A stretch of 64,000 nt of DNA from JBLHZY01 sp047631555 (GCA_047631555.1 JBLHZY010000004.1:137909-201908), one strand, 5' to 3'. Shown: positions 1-9,172, counted from the stretch's first letter. Translations and numbers: made by a program. The notes: generated by a model from the letters alone, not told the origin.

Positions 1-5
1 GCAAA

Positions 6-866
6 ATGCGCCATATTTCCCTTGTTTCACTGTGCCTTTGCGGCGCATTAGCCCTTTCGGCATGCCAAAAGTCTGGCAATAGTGAGGTTGAACGCGCCGC
101 GGCAAAGGGCGTGAATGTGATCGATGAGAGCAATCTCAACGAAGTGATGCTTCAGGCCGCCGACCCTGCCGAAGCCGTCAATTATTTCGCCAAAGCCGCC
201 GCTCAAGAGCCGGACCGGATGGATTTTCAGCGCGGTCTTGCGCTTTCCTTGATCCGTGCCAAGCAGCCCCAAGAGGCCGTCCCCGTTTGGGCAAGCATCG
301 TGGCCAGCGATGATGCGACGTCGGAGGATCGGGTGAATTACGCCGATGCTTTGATCCGTTCTGGCGATTGGGCCGAGGCCAAAGCCCAGCTCGATAAAAT
401 TCCCCCAACCTTTGAGACCTACAAGCGCTATCGCCTCGAAGCGATGGTTGCCGATAGCAACAAAGAATGGAAGCGCGCCGATAGTTTCTATGAAACCGCC
501 GCCGGCCTCACGACCAAGCCTTCAGGCGTTTATAACAACTGGGGTTTCTCCAAGCTGACGCGCGGCGATCACGCGGGCGCCGAGAAGATGTTTGTCCAAG
601 CGATCACCTATGATCAAGGCATGTTTACCGCCAAGAACAATCTCGTTTTGGCCCGCGGTGCACAGCGCAAATACGATCTGCCCGTCATTCCGATGAGCCA
701 GGTTGAGCGGGCGCAATTGCTGCATACATTGGCGCTTTCGGCGATCAAAAAGGGCGATATCGCGACCGGCAAAGGCCTGCTGACCGAAGCCATCGATACG
801 CATCCGCAGTATTTTGAAGCCGCCGTGCGCAGCCTCAATGCGCTAGAAGCCAACGTGACCAACTGA
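6..866 (+). CDS. tadD: TadD-like TPR lipoprotein
   Basis: Probable TadD, the outer-membrane-associated lipoprotein of Tad/Flp pilus assembly. The 286-residue product begins with a hydrophobic signal ending in ALSAC, so Cys20 is the likely lipidation site. Residues about 50-260 are helical and read as tetratricopeptide repeats (for example VNYFAKAAAQEPDRMDFQRG and YNNWGFSKLTRGDHAGAEKM). The stop overlaps the start of the next gene, a prepilin peptidase, as TGATG, which implies translational coupling and supports the Tad assignment. The upstream tad genes would lie outside the window. TPR lipoproteins are common, so the Tad role rests mainly on context. Confidence 0.78.
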   Translation: MRHISLVSLCLCGALALSACQKSGNSEVERAAAKGVNVIDESNLNEVMLQAADPAEAVNYFAKAAAQEPDRMDFQRGLALSLIRAKQPQEAVPVWASIVASDDATSEDRVNYADALIRSGDWAEAKAQLDKIPPTFETYKRYRLEAMVADSNKEWKRADSFYETAAGLTTKPSGVYNNWGFSKLTRGDHAGAEKMFVQAITYDQGMFTAKNNLVLARGAQRKYDLPVIPMSQVERAQLLHTLALSAIKKGDIATGKGLLTEAIDTHPQYFEAAVRSLNALEANVTN

Positions 867-1372
867 TGGATCATCTGACGGTGGCTGCCGCTTGGTGGTT
901 CTTGCCGTTCACAGCGCCCATTTGCATATGGGTCGCTTGGAACGACATGAAATTCATGAAGATCCCAAACAAGGCCGTTGTGGCGCTGTTTGTGGTCTTT
1001 GCGGTTGTTGGGCTTTTTGCTTTGCCCCTCGCTGAGTATCCTTGGCGCTTTAGCCATTTTGCGATTGTCTTAGCGATTGGTTTTATTGCCAATATGGCCG
1101 GGGTTATGGGCGCAGGGGATGCGAAATTCGCAGCCGCCGCCGCGCCTTTCGTGGCAACGGGCGATCTGCCCTTGCTGCTGCCGCTGTTTGCCGCCGTATT
1201 GCTTGGCGCCTTTGCCACGCATCGCCTGTTTCGGATGATCCCGGCCATGCGCGCGCGCACGCAAGATTGGGAAAGCTGGACACGGGGCGATTTTCCCATG
1301 GGGCTCGCCCTTGGTGGCACGATGATTTTTTATCTTCTGCTTGGGATTAGCGGCGTTCCTGCGGCGTTGTAA
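866..1372 (+). CDS. A24 prepilin peptidase (TadV/CpaA type)
   Basis: Inner-membrane aspartic prepilin peptidase that would process Flp-type pilins. At 168 residues it is the short CpaA/TadV form lacking an N-terminal methyltransferase domain. Both catalytic Asp motifs are visible: WNDMKFMKIPN near residue 30 and GAGDAKF near residue 80. Four or more hydrophobic spans surround them. The start overlaps the stop of the TadD-like gene by one base. The next gene converges from the other strand, so this is the last gene of the plus-strand operon. Confidence 0.87.
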   Translation: MDHLTVAAAWWFLPFTAPICIWVAWNDMKFMKIPNKAVVALFVVFAVVGLFALPLAEYPWRFSHFAIVLAIGFIANMAGVMGAGDAKFAAAAAPFVATGDLPLLLPLFAAVLLGAFATHRLFRMIPAMRARTQDWESWTRGDFPMGLALGGTMIFYLLLGISGVPAAL

Positions 1373-1444
1373 TCGCTTTGATATCGGGCAAGCGCGCGCC
1401 CTCAAAGGCGCGCCGCCTCCCCTCTCAGAGCAGGGATGCGCGCC

Positions 1445-3052
1445 CTACCCGTCCACCTTCATCAAGATCATCAGCTTTGAGCGATAGACCTCGTGCATCG
1501 CGACGCCGCGCTCTTCCATCGCTTTAAGCGTATGGCTGCGCAGCTTTGTTGTGATCGGGCAAAGCGGGATCAAAACATAGTCCGCGTCGCTAATTCCCGG
1601 CGCGCCGCCATAGTTCCAAGGGGCGGATTTTAACGTTGGGCGAAACGGGCCGAACATCCACGTTGGGCTATTGATATCCGTCACATAGAGCCCGTCATCA
1701 GGGCCAAGTCCGGCCTCATCGCGCAGCTCGGCGGCCACGGCTTCCTGCATCGCGCCATAGCCAAGCACCGTCTGGCACCAAGGCAAAACTTCGCCGCGAA
1801 AAACAGTCGGCTCGTCGCGCACCTCCGCGTCCACATAGGGCCGCAAAGAGGCAACGCTATCTTCCAAGGCGATCTTGGCATCAACCCGGTTCATCCGATC
1901 CTTAAAAACCTGAACATCCCCATAGCCGGAAATAACTGGGATGAATTCAGAGCGATCATTCGAAAAATGCCTAAAGGGGCTGGCCAGCAGATTGTTCATC
2001 GAGGGAATTGCCAGCGTGAATACCGCGACAATAACCATGGTCTGAACCATATGCAACTGCCCGCCGGATGGCTCTGTTTTGGCCGGCAATGCGAGCAGCA
2101 AAACCGCCATCAGGAGCAGCCACTGCGGGTCGTTGCCAAAGTTTTGATAGGTCACATAAAAGAAGCTCGGGGCGAGCAAGAGCAAAACCAATCCAGGCCC
2201 GCCATGCCCCCCTTTGCGCAGCAGGATGACGCTTGCAAAGACAAGCACGGTTCCCAACAGATACTGCGGCGAAGAGAGGATTTGCAAAAAGGGCAGACCG
2301 GGCGCAGAGCGAAAATCAGAAGTTGCGACATAGATCAAATCGTTTGCATAAGTCGCCCAGAATTCGACCCCGTACATCATCGTCACCACGCCCGCCACAA
2401 ACAGACCAAAGACCACGCCAAAACCCAAGCTGCGCCATGCTTTGCGTAGGATCAACGCCACAACAACGACGGGCGCAAAGGCGACAAAATAGGTCATTTT
2501 CGTCATCGCAAGCGCGGCCATCAAGACCCCGATTATAGCACCATCAACGCCCGGGCGGCGCGCGCCAAGGGTTGGCAAAATGGCCAATATAAGGGCGACA
2601 TAGGCATAGGCCCAAGCCCAGCGATTATAGTGCATGGAAACCGAAATGCCGGTTTTGGCGAGCCCATGAACAAGCGCCATAACCAGAATTATACACGCTC
2701 CGCCAAAGAGATAGGCGACCCAGCCTTTGAGGCGGCTTGTTGCGGCCCACCAAATGGCCGGCGCCAAAAGCGCGGCAATAAGCACTTGAGAAAGAACAAT
2801 CGACATGCCCATCCCGAAGCCGAGTTTTTGCAAAATCACGATGGGGAGAAAGGCAAATGCGCCAATGGGCGTGGTGAAATCCAGATGCGGTATCTGGCCC
2901 AAATCCATGCGCGCCACGATCTCCATCAAATGCAGGACATCGCCCTCGTGCCGGTTGACATAAAGCCCGCCGGGAAGTGCTGCAACCACACCCAAAATGG
3001 CGATCAAAGCGATCAAAAATACAGCGTAAATAGCGGGATTTGGCCTGCTCAT
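1445..3052 (-). CDS. Polytopic membrane protein, glycosyltransferase-like
   Basis: A 535-residue integral membrane protein with at least ten hydrophobic segments in residues 1-350 and a soluble C-terminal part of about 170 residues. The first loop contains NRHEGDVLH followed by HLDFTTPIG, a layout resembling the acidic first loop of GT-C/PMT-type polyprenyl-linked glycosyltransferases, but no family can be fixed by eye. The start at 3052 is preferred over one nine codons upstream because GAGGAG lies six bases before it. It interrupts the plus-strand Tad-associated genes, converging on the prepilin peptidase and diverging from the AAA ATPase. Function is not established. Confidence 0.6.
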   Translation of the reverse strand: MSRPNPAIYAVFLIALIAILGVVAALPGGLYVNRHEGDVLHLMEIVARMDLGQIPHLDFTTPIGAFAFLPIVILQKLGFGMGMSIVLSQVLIAALLAPAIWWAATSRLKGWVAYLFGGACIILVMALVHGLAKTGISVSMHYNRWAWAYAYVALILAILPTLGARRPGVDGAIIGVLMAALAMTKMTYFVAFAPVVVVALILRKAWRSLGFGVVFGLFVAGVVTMMYGVEFWATYANDLIYVATSDFRSAPGLPFLQILSSPQYLLGTVLVFASVILLRKGGHGGPGLVLLLLAPSFFYVTYQNFGNDPQWLLLMAVLLLALPAKTEPSGGQLHMVQTMVIVAVFTLAIPSMNNLLASPFRHFSNDRSEFIPVISGYGDVQVFKDRMNRVDAKIALEDSVASLRPYVDAEVRDEPTVFRGEVLPWCQTVLGYGAMQEAVAAELRDEAGLGPDDGLYVTDINSPTWMFGPFRPTLKSAPWNYGGAPGISDADYVLIPLCPITTKLRSHTLKAMEERGVAMHEVYRSKLMILMKVDG

Positions 3053-3202
3053 GCCCGTCTCCTCTTCATTTTTTGGCAAGGATACACGGCAATTATGGAG
3101 TTTGTAAAAGCAATACGTCGAATTTGTTGTCTTTGGGGGGCGAACCGCGATAGAATCCCCTCAAAAGAAGAATAAGCCGAACTCAGCAGTTACAGGTGCC
3201 CG

Positions 3203-4516
3203 ATGAATATGCATGCCAGCGGCGTCCTTGCCCCGCCAGAGCCAAAAACCCTCGAAGATATGCGCATCTCCGTTGTGATGATGCGTGATATCCTGTTGAA
3301 AACGATGTTCCGCCAGAACTTGGAAACAGCGAGCGAGCTGAGCAAAGCGCTTTGCCTCTCGATCACTGTGACGCAGGAATTGATCGAGCTGGCGCGGGTG
3401 CAAAAGCTGCTTGAGGCGACTGGGACCTTGCATGCCAATTCCGGCGGTGAGATGGGCTTTAAGCTCAGCGATGCGGGCAAGGCGCGCGCGCTTGATGCGT
3501 TGAGCCAGTCGGAATATTATGGGCCGATGCCGGTTCCGCTTGAGGTTTATTCCGAGCAGATGAAGCGCCAATCGATCCGCAATATCCAAGTCACCCGCGA
3601 GCAGCTTTTGGGCGCGATGGGGCATTTGATCCTGCCGCCCGATCTGCTTGATCAGCTTGGGCCTGCGGTAGGTGCTGGGCGCTCGATCCTGATGTATGGC
3701 CCGCCCGGCAACGGGAAATCCTCGATCTCGAACGGCATTCGCGATGCAATGGGCGATAAGATTTTCGTGCCGCGCGCGATTGAATATTCCGGCCAGGTGA
3801 TCACCGTTTATGATCCCATTGTGCACACCGCTGCCGAGGAAGAGATTGAAGATCCAACCGCCCTGCGCCGCTCGACCACCAATCGCTATGATCGCCGCTA
3901 TGTCTATTGCGAGCGCCCCACTGTGATCACTGGCGGGGAGCTTTCGCTTTCCATGCTCGATCTGGTCTATAATCCGACCGCGCGGACCTATCAGGCGCCC
4001 TTGCAGCTTAAATCCTCTGGCGGGATTTTTATCGTCGACGATTTGGGCCGCCAAGAAGAGCCGCCCCAAGCGCTTGTGAACCGCTGGATTGTGCCGCTTG
4101 AGGAAAGCAAAGATATCCTCGCGCTGCAATCGGGCGAAAAGTTCGAAGTGCCCTTTGACACATTGGTGATTTTCTCGACCAACTTCCACCCGAACGAGAT
4201 TTTCGATACCGCCGCTTTGCGCCGGATCTTCTTTAAGATCAAGATTGATGGGCCGGATCAAGAAGGCTTCTTGAAGATTTTCGCCATGGTCGCGCGCAAG
4301 AAAAAGATGCCGCTTGATGAAAAGGCGCTGCTGCACCTCATGAAGGTGAAATATCCAACGATTGAAAATGTTTACGCGAATTATCAGCCGGTATTTTTGA
4401 TCGATCAGATCATCGCGATTTGCGAATTTGAGGGCATCCCCTATCAGATGAGCCCGGATCTTGTTGATCGCGCTTGGTCCAATATGTTCGTGCGCGAAGA
4501 GAAGATTGTTCACTAA
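3203..4516 (+). CDS. AAA ATPase with N-terminal helical region, Tad-adjacent
   Basis: A 437-residue P-loop ATPase. Walker A is GPPGNGKSS at about residues 166-174, Walker B is GGIFIVDDLG at about 273-282, and a sensor-1-like strand LVIFSTNFHP lies near 322. The N-terminal 150 residues are helical and contain a stretch (LSKALCLSITVTQELIELAR, then FKLSDAGKARALDAL) that could be a winged-helix fold. No transmembrane segment or signal is seen, so it is cytosolic. It lies just past the Tad genes, divergent from the membrane protein, and its stop overlaps the next start (TAATG). A pilus-related role is inference from position. Confidence 0.75.
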   Translation: MNMHASGVLAPPEPKTLEDMRISVVMMRDILLKTMFRQNLETASELSKALCLSITVTQELIELARVQKLLEATGTLHANSGGEMGFKLSDAGKARALDALSQSEYYGPMPVPLEVYSEQMKRQSIRNIQVTREQLLGAMGHLILPPDLLDQLGPAVGAGRSILMYGPPGNGKSSISNGIRDAMGDKIFVPRAIEYSGQVITVYDPIVHTAAEEEIEDPTALRRSTTNRYDRRYVYCERPTVITGGELSLSMLDLVYNPTARTYQAPLQLKSSGGIFIVDDLGRQEEPPQALVNRWIVPLEESKDILALQSGEKFEVPFDTLVIFSTNFHPNEIFDTAALRRIFFKIKIDGPDQEGFLKIFAMVARKKKMPLDEKALLHLMKVKYPTIENVYANYQPVFLIDQIIAICEFEGIPYQMSPDLVDRAWSNMFVREEKIVH

Positions 4517-5328
4517 TGCTGGACGGGGTTGGTCTTGCGGGTTGTGGGATCATGGGCGCGCCGATGCTTGCGTCGCTTTTGCACGAAGGGATTGAGGCGC
4601 GCGGTTTTGATATCCGCCCGGCTGGCGAATTTGGCCTCCTCGCGCCGCACATAAGCAATGATCCTGTGGGCTTTGCAACGGGTCTCAAAACCCTGCTCAC
4701 TGTCGTGCGCGACATCCCGCAATCGGATGCGCTTTTGTTTGGCGATCAAGCCCTCAGCCAGGCCCGCGACCTTGAGACAATCATCATCTGCTCGACCGTT
4801 TCACCGCGCTATATTCACGATCTGCGCACGCGGATCCCGGCCCATATCACTTTGATTGATGCGCCCATGTCTGGCGCGCAAATTGCTGCGGTCGAGGGGC
4901 GATTGAGCTTTATGCTTGGCGGGGAAGATGCGGTTCTGGATCACTATCAGCCGCTGTTTGCCGCCATGGGGGCGCATTTTCATCGGATGGGCCCGCTTGG
5001 AGCGGGGATGCAGGCGAAGGTTCTGAACAATTTGCTCGCCGCCTCCAATACGGCGATGACGCGCCTTGTGTTGGATTGGGCCAAAGGCGCCGGGCTTGAT
5101 CGGCGCGCTTTGCTTGATCTATTCGAGACCTCTTCGGGCCAGAACTGGCTTGCCTCGGGCTTTGACACGATTGAATTTGCCAAGCTTGGGCACACGCCCG
5201 ACAACACAATCGCCATCATCGTCAAAGACGTGGCAAGCGCGCTTGATGCGGCCCCTGAGGGCGCGGATATAGCGCTGCCGCTCGCGGTTCAGTCGGCGAT
5301 GCGCGCCTTGACGCCTTTTGAGGATTGA
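4516..5328 (+). CDS. NAD(P)-dependent beta-hydroxyacid dehydrogenase family protein
   Basis: Member of the 3-hydroxyisobutyrate/6-phosphogluconate dehydrogenase-like family. It has an N-terminal Rossmann motif GLAGCGIMGAPM at residues 5-16, a substrate-binding DAPMSGAQIAA segment near 115, and KVLNNLLAASN near residue 168, which carries the expected catalytic Lys. At 270 residues it is slightly shorter than typical family members (about 290). The start at 4516 overlaps the ATPase stop by one base; a start 14 codons upstream would run into the ATPase gene and is less likely. Substrate unknown. The overlap suggests coexpression with the ATPase. Confidence 0.8.
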   Translation: MLDGVGLAGCGIMGAPMLASLLHEGIEARGFDIRPAGEFGLLAPHISNDPVGFATGLKTLLTVVRDIPQSDALLFGDQALSQARDLETIIICSTVSPRYIHDLRTRIPAHITLIDAPMSGAQIAAVEGRLSFMLGGEDAVLDHYQPLFAAMGAHFHRMGPLGAGMQAKVLNNLLAASNTAMTRLVLDWAKGAGLDRRALLDLFETSSGQNWLASGFDTIEFAKLGHTPDNTIAIIVKDVASALDAAPEGADIALPLAVQSAMRALTPFED

Positions 5329-5390
5329 GGGCGCATAAAGCCCGTGCGCGGCGCTGTCGGCTATAGGCGCGCGACAACTTACCGCTGTGA

Positions 5391-6149
5391 TCAGGCTGCG
5401 CGCTCTTCGACCAGCCCTGCTTGTTTTGCGGCATCCAAATAGCCGCGGCTTACCGGCACGCGCGCGCCATCAATCAGATCGAGAAAGACGCGCCCGTTTT
5501 CGCGCGATTGCCCCAAGACCGCTTGGCGCGCGACCCAGTGCGAACGATGCACCCGCGTTCCATCGATCCCCTCAAGCTCCGCCAGCGCATCCGCAAAACG
5601 CATCAGGAGCGTCTCGACCCCTTTATCGGTTACGACTTCGACGTAGTGATCCGAGGAGCTCAGCCGGATCACATTGCCCCAACGGCTTTGCGGCAAGCGC
5701 TCAAGCAGGCGCGGCGGCGCTTTTTGCTGAAGTTGAAGAAGCCACTGCGCGATCGCAATCGAAAGCGAAACAGCCGCGACATAGAAAAACATCATCGGCC
5801 AAGGTGTTGCGGGATTTTCGCGCAAAACGGCGGTAAGTCGGGTAATGAGGATGAGGATCGGCGCATAGATAAGCACCATCCCAACCGAGATCAGCAGCCC
5901 GCGATTGAGGACCGAAATGCGCGGATAGCGGCGTGTGATCACCAGCTTCAGTCCAAGCGAAATCACAATCGCAAGCCCGATGACGATCAGCCAATTGAGC
6001 GCGCGAAAGCTATAGCTCCAGGTCGAGCTTGTTCCAAATGGGCCGGCGATTGTCATCAAAACAGTCAGCACCAGCCACAGAAATACATTCAGTGGCGTCA
6101 CAACCAATGTGCGCAATTCACACAGAAAGCTTGAACTTGCCTTCACCAA
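5391..6149 (-). CDS. Membrane-anchored LytTR DNA-binding regulator
   Basis: A 252-residue protein with four hydrophobic spans in residues 10-140 and a C-terminal LytTR domain at about 150-245 (SSDHYVEVVTDKG, then RVHRSHWVARQAV). LytTR domains bind DNA, so this is a one-component membrane regulator rather than a response regulator, since no receiver domain is present. No ATG exists in the first 30 codons; translation probably starts at TTG 6149 or the adjacent GTG 6146 behind a G-rich stretch. The neighbours (dehydrogenase converging, folD beyond a 200-bp gap) do not suggest a target. Confidence 0.77.
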   Translation of the reverse strand: MVKASSSFLCELRTLVVTPLNVFLWLVLTVLMTIAGPFGTSSTWSYSFRALNWLIVIGLAIVISLGLKLVITRRYPRISVLNRGLLISVGMVLIYAPILILITRLTAVLRENPATPWPMMFFYVAAVSLSIAIAQWLLQLQQKAPPRLLERLPQSRWGNVIRLSSSDHYVEVVTDKGVETLLMRFADALAELEGIDGTRVHRSHWVARQAVLGQSRENGRVFLDLIDGARVPVSRGYLDAAKQAGLVEERAA

Positions 6150-6184
6150 CCAAACCCCCGTTTGTTATCGGTTTATCGGCTGAA

Positions 6185-6204
6185 CCAGTTTTAAAAACAA
6201 CTGG
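6185..6204. promoter_or_regulatory. Inverted repeat upstream of the LytTR gene
   Basis: Six-base arms CCAGTT and AACTGG separated by eight A/T-rich bases, in the AT-rich gap upstream of the LytTR regulator start. Its position suits an operator or promoter element. LytTR proteins usually bind direct repeats, so a link to autoregulation is speculative. Confidence 0.25.
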
Positions 6205-6348
6205 ATGCCGCATAAATGGTTACAAAAATGTGTATTCGTTGCCGAACCGCCAGAAAAACCAGCGAAAAACTTTGAAAATAAAGTGCCCTGAGAGCGTGAT
6301 TTTAGTGAATAAGCCCCGAAATCGGGCCGTTTGGCCGCTTATGGCGGG

Positions 6349-7242
6349 TTATATGGTTAGTCCTTTTGGCTCATCCAGCTGATTGGCGCGGCAGCAGGCG
6401 GTTACAGTATTGGCGAGCAAACAGGCGATTGTCATCGGGCCAACGCCGCCGGGAACGGGCGTGATTGCGCTTGCAACTTTGGAGGCGCTGGCGAAATCCA
6501 CATCCCCCACGATGCGGGTTTTGCCGCCCTCAACGTCGGTGCGATTGATGCCAACGTCGATCACCGTTGCGCCCTCTTTGAGCCAATCACCTTGCACCAT
6601 ATTTGCGCGCCCCACGGCCGCAATCACGATGTCGGCGCGTTTTACGATGGCGGGCAGATCGACCGTGCGGCTATGGGCGATCGTGACGGTGCAGCTGTCG
6701 CGCAGCAGCAAGGCCGCCATCGGTTTGCCCAGCAGATTGGAGCGCCCGATCACCAGCGCCTCTTTGCCAGAAAGCGATCCAAGGGTTTCGCGCAGCAGCA
6801 TCATACAGCCAAGCGGCGTACAGGAAATCATCGCTTTTTGCCCTGTCGCGAGCAGCCCGGCATTGATCACATGCAGCCCGTCGACATCTTTGCTTGGGTC
6901 GATGCGCGCGACGATATCTGTTTCATTGAGATGGCCGGGAACGGGAAACTGGCACAGAATGCCATGCACTTGCGGATCCGCGTTGAGCGTATCAATCAGC
7001 GCATAGAGATCGGCCTCGGAGGTATCTGCGGGCAATTTGTGGGTAAAGGAGTTCATCCCAACCTCAAGCGTTTTGAGGCCCTTATTGCGCACATAGACCT
7101 CAGAGGCGGGGTCTTCGCCGACAAGGATCACTGCAAGCCCCGGTGTGAGATTGTGCACCTCTTTGAGCCGCGCCACGTGATCAGCCACTTTGGCGCGAAG
7201 CGCGGCGGCGGCGGCGGTGCCATCAATCTTTTGGGCTGTCAT
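6349..7242 (-). CDS. folD: Methylenetetrahydrofolate dehydrogenase/cyclohydrolase FolD
   Basis: Bifunctional FolD interconverts 5,10-methylene-THF and 10-formyl-THF in the cytosol. The 297-residue length is typical. Visible signatures are YVRNKGLKTLEVGM near residue 50 with the catalytic Lys, the substrate segment CQFPVPGHLNE near 100, the dinucleotide motif VIGRSNLLGKPMA near 165, and the C-terminal TPVPGGVGPMT. AGGAGAT lies six bases before the ATG. It follows fhs on the same strand after a 67-bp gap, so the two probably form a formate-activating folate operon. Confidence 0.96.
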   Translation of the reverse strand: MTAQKIDGTAAAAALRAKVADHVARLKEVHNLTPGLAVILVGEDPASEVYVRNKGLKTLEVGMNSFTHKLPADTSEADLYALIDTLNADPQVHGILCQFPVPGHLNETDIVARIDPSKDVDGLHVINAGLLATGQKAMISCTPLGCMMLLRETLGSLSGKEALVIGRSNLLGKPMAALLLRDSCTVTIAHSRTVDLPAIVKRADIVIAAVGRANMVQGDWLKEGATVIDVGINRTDVEGGKTRIVGDVDFASASKVASAITPVPGGVGPMTIACLLANTVTACCRANQLDEPKGLTI

Positions 7243-7309
7243 CGGGCGATCTCCTAAGTCGTTGAGTCGTTTGGGGCCTTTTGCACCGATCCGCCCCTAT
7301 TATCAAGGC

Positions 7310-8986
7310 TCAGAACAGCCCCTCAACCTCGCCTGCGTCGTTAAGGCGGATCGCCTCGGCCGAGGGGCGGCGCGGCAGGCCCGGCATCGTCATGATTTCC
7401 CCGCAAATCACCACGACAAACCCGGCCCCCGCAGAGAGCCGCACTTCGCGCACCGGGACCGAATGGCCGGTTGGCGCGCCGCGAAGCGAGGGATCGGTTG
7501 AGAAGGAATATTGGGTCTTGGCCATGCAGATCGGCAGGTGGCCATATCCGGCGGCTTCCCAAGCGCGCAATTGATCGCGAATTTTCTGATCGGCGAGGAC
7601 TTCATCGGCGTGATAGATGCGTTTGGCGATGGTTTCGATTTTTTGGAACAGCGGCATTTCATCGGGGTAGAGCGGTGCGAAATTGGCCGCACCGGACTCG
7701 GCCAATTCAGCAACGCGGGTGGCAAGCGCCTCGGTGCCTTTGCCGCCATCGGCCCAGTGGGTGCACAGATAGGCTTCGGAGCCTTGGCTCGCAACATAGG
7801 CTTTGACGGCTGCGATTTCGGCCTCGGTATCGGCGGTGAAATGGTTGATCGCGACGACGACGGGAACGCCGAAGCTTTTGAGATTGCCGATATGGCGGCC
7901 AAGGTTGGCGCAGCCCTCTTTCACCGCCGCGACATTCTCTTCGCCAAGGTCGACGCGCGCCACGCCGCCGTTCATTTTCATCGCCCGCACTGTCGCCACG
8001 AGGACAACCGCATCAGGCGCAAGGCCGGCTTTGCGGCATTTGATATTCATGAATTTCTCCGCCCCAAGATCGGCGCCAAAGCCGGCCTCTGTGACGACGA
8101 AATCGGCAAGCTTTAGGGCGGTGCGTGTGGCGATCACCGAGTTGCAACCATGGGCGATATTGGCAAACGGGCCGCCGTGAACGAAGGCGGGGGTATGCTC
8201 AAGCGTTTGCACAAGATTGGGTTGCATCGCATCGCGCAGCAGCACGGTCATCGCGCCGTCGGCTTTGAGATCGCGCGCATAAATCGGTGTCCTATCGCGC
8301 CGGTAAGCGACGATGATCGCGCCGAGCCGCGCCTCAAGATCGCTCAGATCGCGCGCAAGGCACAGGCAAGCCATGACCTCGGAGGCGACCGTAATATCAA
8401 AGCCGGTTTGGCGCGGAAAGCCATTGGCCACGCCCCCAAGCGAGGTGACAACATCCCGAAGCGCGCGGTCATTCATATCAAGCACCCGGCGCCAGACAAC
8501 GCGGCGCTCGTCGATCTCAAGCTCATTGCCCCAGTAGATATGATTGTCGATCATCGCGGCCAGCAGATTATGCGCCGAGGTGATCGCATGGAAATCGCCG
8601 GTAAAATGCAGGTTCATCTCTTCCATCGGCACAACCTGCGCATAGCCGCCGCCCGCAGCCCCGCCCTTCATTCCGAAACACGGCCCAAGCGAGGCCTCGC
8701 GGATACAGATCGCCGCCTTTTTGCCGATCCGCGCCAGCCCATCGCCAAGGCCGACAGTTGTTGTGGTTTTGCCTTCGCCTGCGGGGGTCGGATTGATCGC
8801 CGTGACGAGGATCAGCTTGCCTGTCGCGCGCGGCTCGAGCCCCTCAATGAAGCTTTGGGAAATCTTCGCTTTGTCATGGCCATAGGGGACCAGATCGCTG
8901 GCCGGAATGCCAAGGCTTTCGCCGATCTGCTGAATGGGTTGTTTGTCAGCGCGGCGCGCGATTTCGATATCCGTGAGATGAGCCAT
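7310..8986 (-). CDS. fhs: Formate-tetrahydrofolate ligase
   Basis: ATP-dependent synthesis of 10-formyl-THF from formate and THF. The chosen start at 8986 gives 558 residues, the family's usual size, with AGGGAGAAT just upstream; a longer frame adds 32 unrelated residues. The nucleotide-binding loop PTPAGEGKTTTTVGL lies near residue 65, followed by EASLGPCFGMKGGAAGGGYA and the C-terminal SAGAGFVVVICGEIMTMPG. It is transcribed with folD, giving a complete formate to methylene-THF module. Confidence 0.95.
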   Translation of the reverse strand: MAHLTDIEIARRADKQPIQQIGESLGIPASDLVPYGHDKAKISQSFIEGLEPRATGKLILVTAINPTPAGEGKTTTTVGLGDGLARIGKKAAICIREASLGPCFGMKGGAAGGGYAQVVPMEEMNLHFTGDFHAITSAHNLLAAMIDNHIYWGNELEIDERRVVWRRVLDMNDRALRDVVTSLGGVANGFPRQTGFDITVASEVMACLCLARDLSDLEARLGAIIVAYRRDRTPIYARDLKADGAMTVLLRDAMQPNLVQTLEHTPAFVHGGPFANIAHGCNSVIATRTALKLADFVVTEAGFGADLGAEKFMNIKCRKAGLAPDAVVLVATVRAMKMNGGVARVDLGEENVAAVKEGCANLGRHIGNLKSFGVPVVVAINHFTADTEAEIAAVKAYVASQGSEAYLCTHWADGGKGTEALATRVAELAESGAANFAPLYPDEMPLFQKIETIAKRIYHADEVLADQKIRDQLRAWEAAGYGHLPICMAKTQYSFSTDPSLRGAPTGHSVPVREVRLSAGAGFVVVICGEIMTMPGLPRRPSAEAIRLNDAGEVEGLF

Positions 8987-9115
8987 TCTATTCTCCCTAT
9001 CGCGCCAATGGTTGGCGACTTTAGGCGAGGATAGCGGCGGGATTTGGTCGCGCGAAGCCTTTTGCGACGTAAATATGCGCAAACTCGTCTTTCGCGCATT
9101 CGCACCCGCGCCACG

Positions 9116-9152
9116 AAAAATCCCCGAAACGGCGCGCGTTTCGGGGATTTTT
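9116..9152. terminator. Bidirectional rho-independent terminator after ftsH
   Basis: Perfect 15-bp inverted repeat (AAAAATCCCCGAAAC and its complement) around a 7-base GC loop. It starts 21 bases past the ftsH stop. A-tract and T-tract at the ends let it act in both directions, separating ftsH from the fhs promoter region. Confidence 0.92.
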
Positions 9153-9172
9153 AAGGTGTTTCGAGCTGAGCT

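Noticed and set aside
1391..1410. GCGCGCC/GGCGCGC hairpin as a terminator between converging genes
   Set aside because: No T-tract follows and the stem is an expected feature of GC-rich sequence.
3161..4513. 450-codon open frame on the minus strand opposite the AAA ATPase
   Set aside because: Basic, low-complexity composition typical of antisense frames in GC-rich DNA; the plus strand has complete Walker motifs.
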